A DNA stretch of 64,000 nt, taken from contig NZ_CP017689.1 in the NCBI RefSeq assembly GCF_001831495.1, positions 1,550,001 to 1,614,000 of the forward strand, given 5' to 3'. This stretch comes from Thalassotalea crassostreae (GTDB lineage Bacteria; Pseudomonadota; Gammaproteobacteria; Enterobacterales; Alteromonadaceae). Shown piece after piece: positions 63,831 through 64,000 of this stretch. The position numbers and the translations under genes are program-made. The notes below the pieces were generated by a model, which did not search any database, had not been told where the DNA came from, and saw only the letters and a program-made list of their open reading frames with translations. Each line of letters begins with the position of its first letter. Positions within the stretch are counted from its first letter, which is position 1.

Positions 63831-64000
63831 TTATTTCGTGAGCGACAGTATATCCAGTGGGTGTTCTAGGGTATGGTGAGCCGCCCATGAAGGGAGTTCG
63901 TCATAGTCTTTTATATAACCCCATTTGGCAATACCTGTGGTCATACTAGCAGCGTGACCTGCTTCAATGTCTCTTTTCGCATCCCCTATATATAGTATTT
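63831..64000 (-). CDS. HAD phosphatase (Gph/MupP-like), C-terminal part
   Basis: The last 55 residues, with stop at 63831-63833; the start lies beyond base 64000. YIGDAKRDIEAG is HAD motif IV of phosphoglycolate phosphatase-like enzymes, followed by GHAASMTTGIAKWGYI. This class includes Gph and the MurNAc-6-P phosphatase MupP; with only this fragment they cannot be distinguished. Confidence 0.85.
   Translation of the reverse strand, partial: ILYIGDAKRDIEAGHAASMTTGIAKWGYIKDYDELPSWAAHHTLEHPLDILSLTK

Noticed and set aside
63983..63996. CCCCTATATATAGT, identical to part of the NrdR-like box at 63589
   Set aside because: The second copy lies inside the HAD phosphatase coding sequence (encoding YIGD), so it is probably coincidental and not part of an NrdR pair.
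1..64000. Mobile elements, CRISPR arrays, tRNA/rRNA genes
   Set aside because: No transposase, integrase, regularly spaced repeat array or cloverleaf was recognised; PUL acquisition by transfer remains possible but is not shown by such marks.

Overview
The window reads as a chromosomal segment of an AT-rich marine gammaproteobacterium, most likely in the Alteromonadales (Colwellia/Thalassotalea/Paraglaciecola-like). Reasons: a TonB-dependent receptor of the gammaproteobacterial carbohydrate type, a GlyGly-CTERM surface protein, class Ia nrdA/nrdB with a yfaE-type ferredoxin, and dense S1 sulfatases as in marine algal degraders. No tRNA, rRNA, CRISPR array, insertion sequence or phage gene was seen. 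The genus is inference.

Bases 1-54800 are one large polysaccharide utilisation locus (PUL) for a sulfated, deoxy-L-sugar-rich algal polymer. It encodes three GH29 alpha-L-fucosidase-type enzymes, nine S1 sulfatases, one GH117-like beta-propeller hydrolase, two lipoprotein right-handed beta-helix proteins (GH141-like), an acidic-repeat GlyGly-CTERM protein, one TonB-dependent receptor, a FucP-type permease, an aldo/keto reductase of the L-fucose/L-galactose dehydrogenase type and a GntR/FCD regulator. Sulfated fucan (fucoidan) is the simplest target. An L-galactose-containing sulfated galactan is the main alternative, because GH29, GH117, FucP and this reductase class can all fit L-galactose. 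No recognised endo-acting fucanase or agarase is present; the beta-helix proteins are the best candidates for an uncharacterised backbone enzyme.

Layout. 1-4548 (minus): sulfatase, GH29, beta-helix lipoprotein. 5311-8439: GlyGly-CTERM protein. 8675-18341 (plus): sulfatase, GH117, sulfatase, GH29, beta-helix lipoprotein. 18940-25103: receptor and two sulfatases. 25190-32370 (minus): FucP, then a redox module of a DUF1592-type membrane diheme protein, a DUF1552 Tat protein and a diheme cytochrome c; a quinoprotein-like lipoprotein is divergent at 32672. 34714-43236 (minus): a compact moxR-DUF58-batA-batBC-batDE operon. 43458-52139: three sulfatases, the third GH29 and a ninth sulfatase. 52245-54807: small secreted protein, sugar dehydrogenase, regulator.

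From 54869 the window returns to housekeeping genes: yfaE, nrdB, an SLC13/TrkA-C transporter, a cold-shock protein, a periplasmic CX5R phosphatase-like protein, an outer-membrane barrel protein, nrdA, and the end of a HAD phosphatase gene. nrdA and nrdB are separated by about 4.9 kb of unrelated genes.

The strongest unlisted signal is a tandem heptamer, TGTAAAG repeated at a 10-11 bp period, upstream of at least seven PUL transcription units and absent from the moxR/bat and housekeeping promoters except one shared intergenic region. It looks like the operator of a PUL-wide regulon. The only regulator in the window carries two winged-helix domains in tandem before its FCD domain, which makes it a natural candidate to read such a site. 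Model: beta-helix, GH29, GH117 and sulfatase enzymes trim the polymer outside the cytoplasmic membrane, the receptor imports oligosaccharides, FucP imports the deoxysugar, the reductase oxidises it, and the DUF1592/DUF1552/cytochrome/quinoprotein module may add a periplasmic oxidation step.
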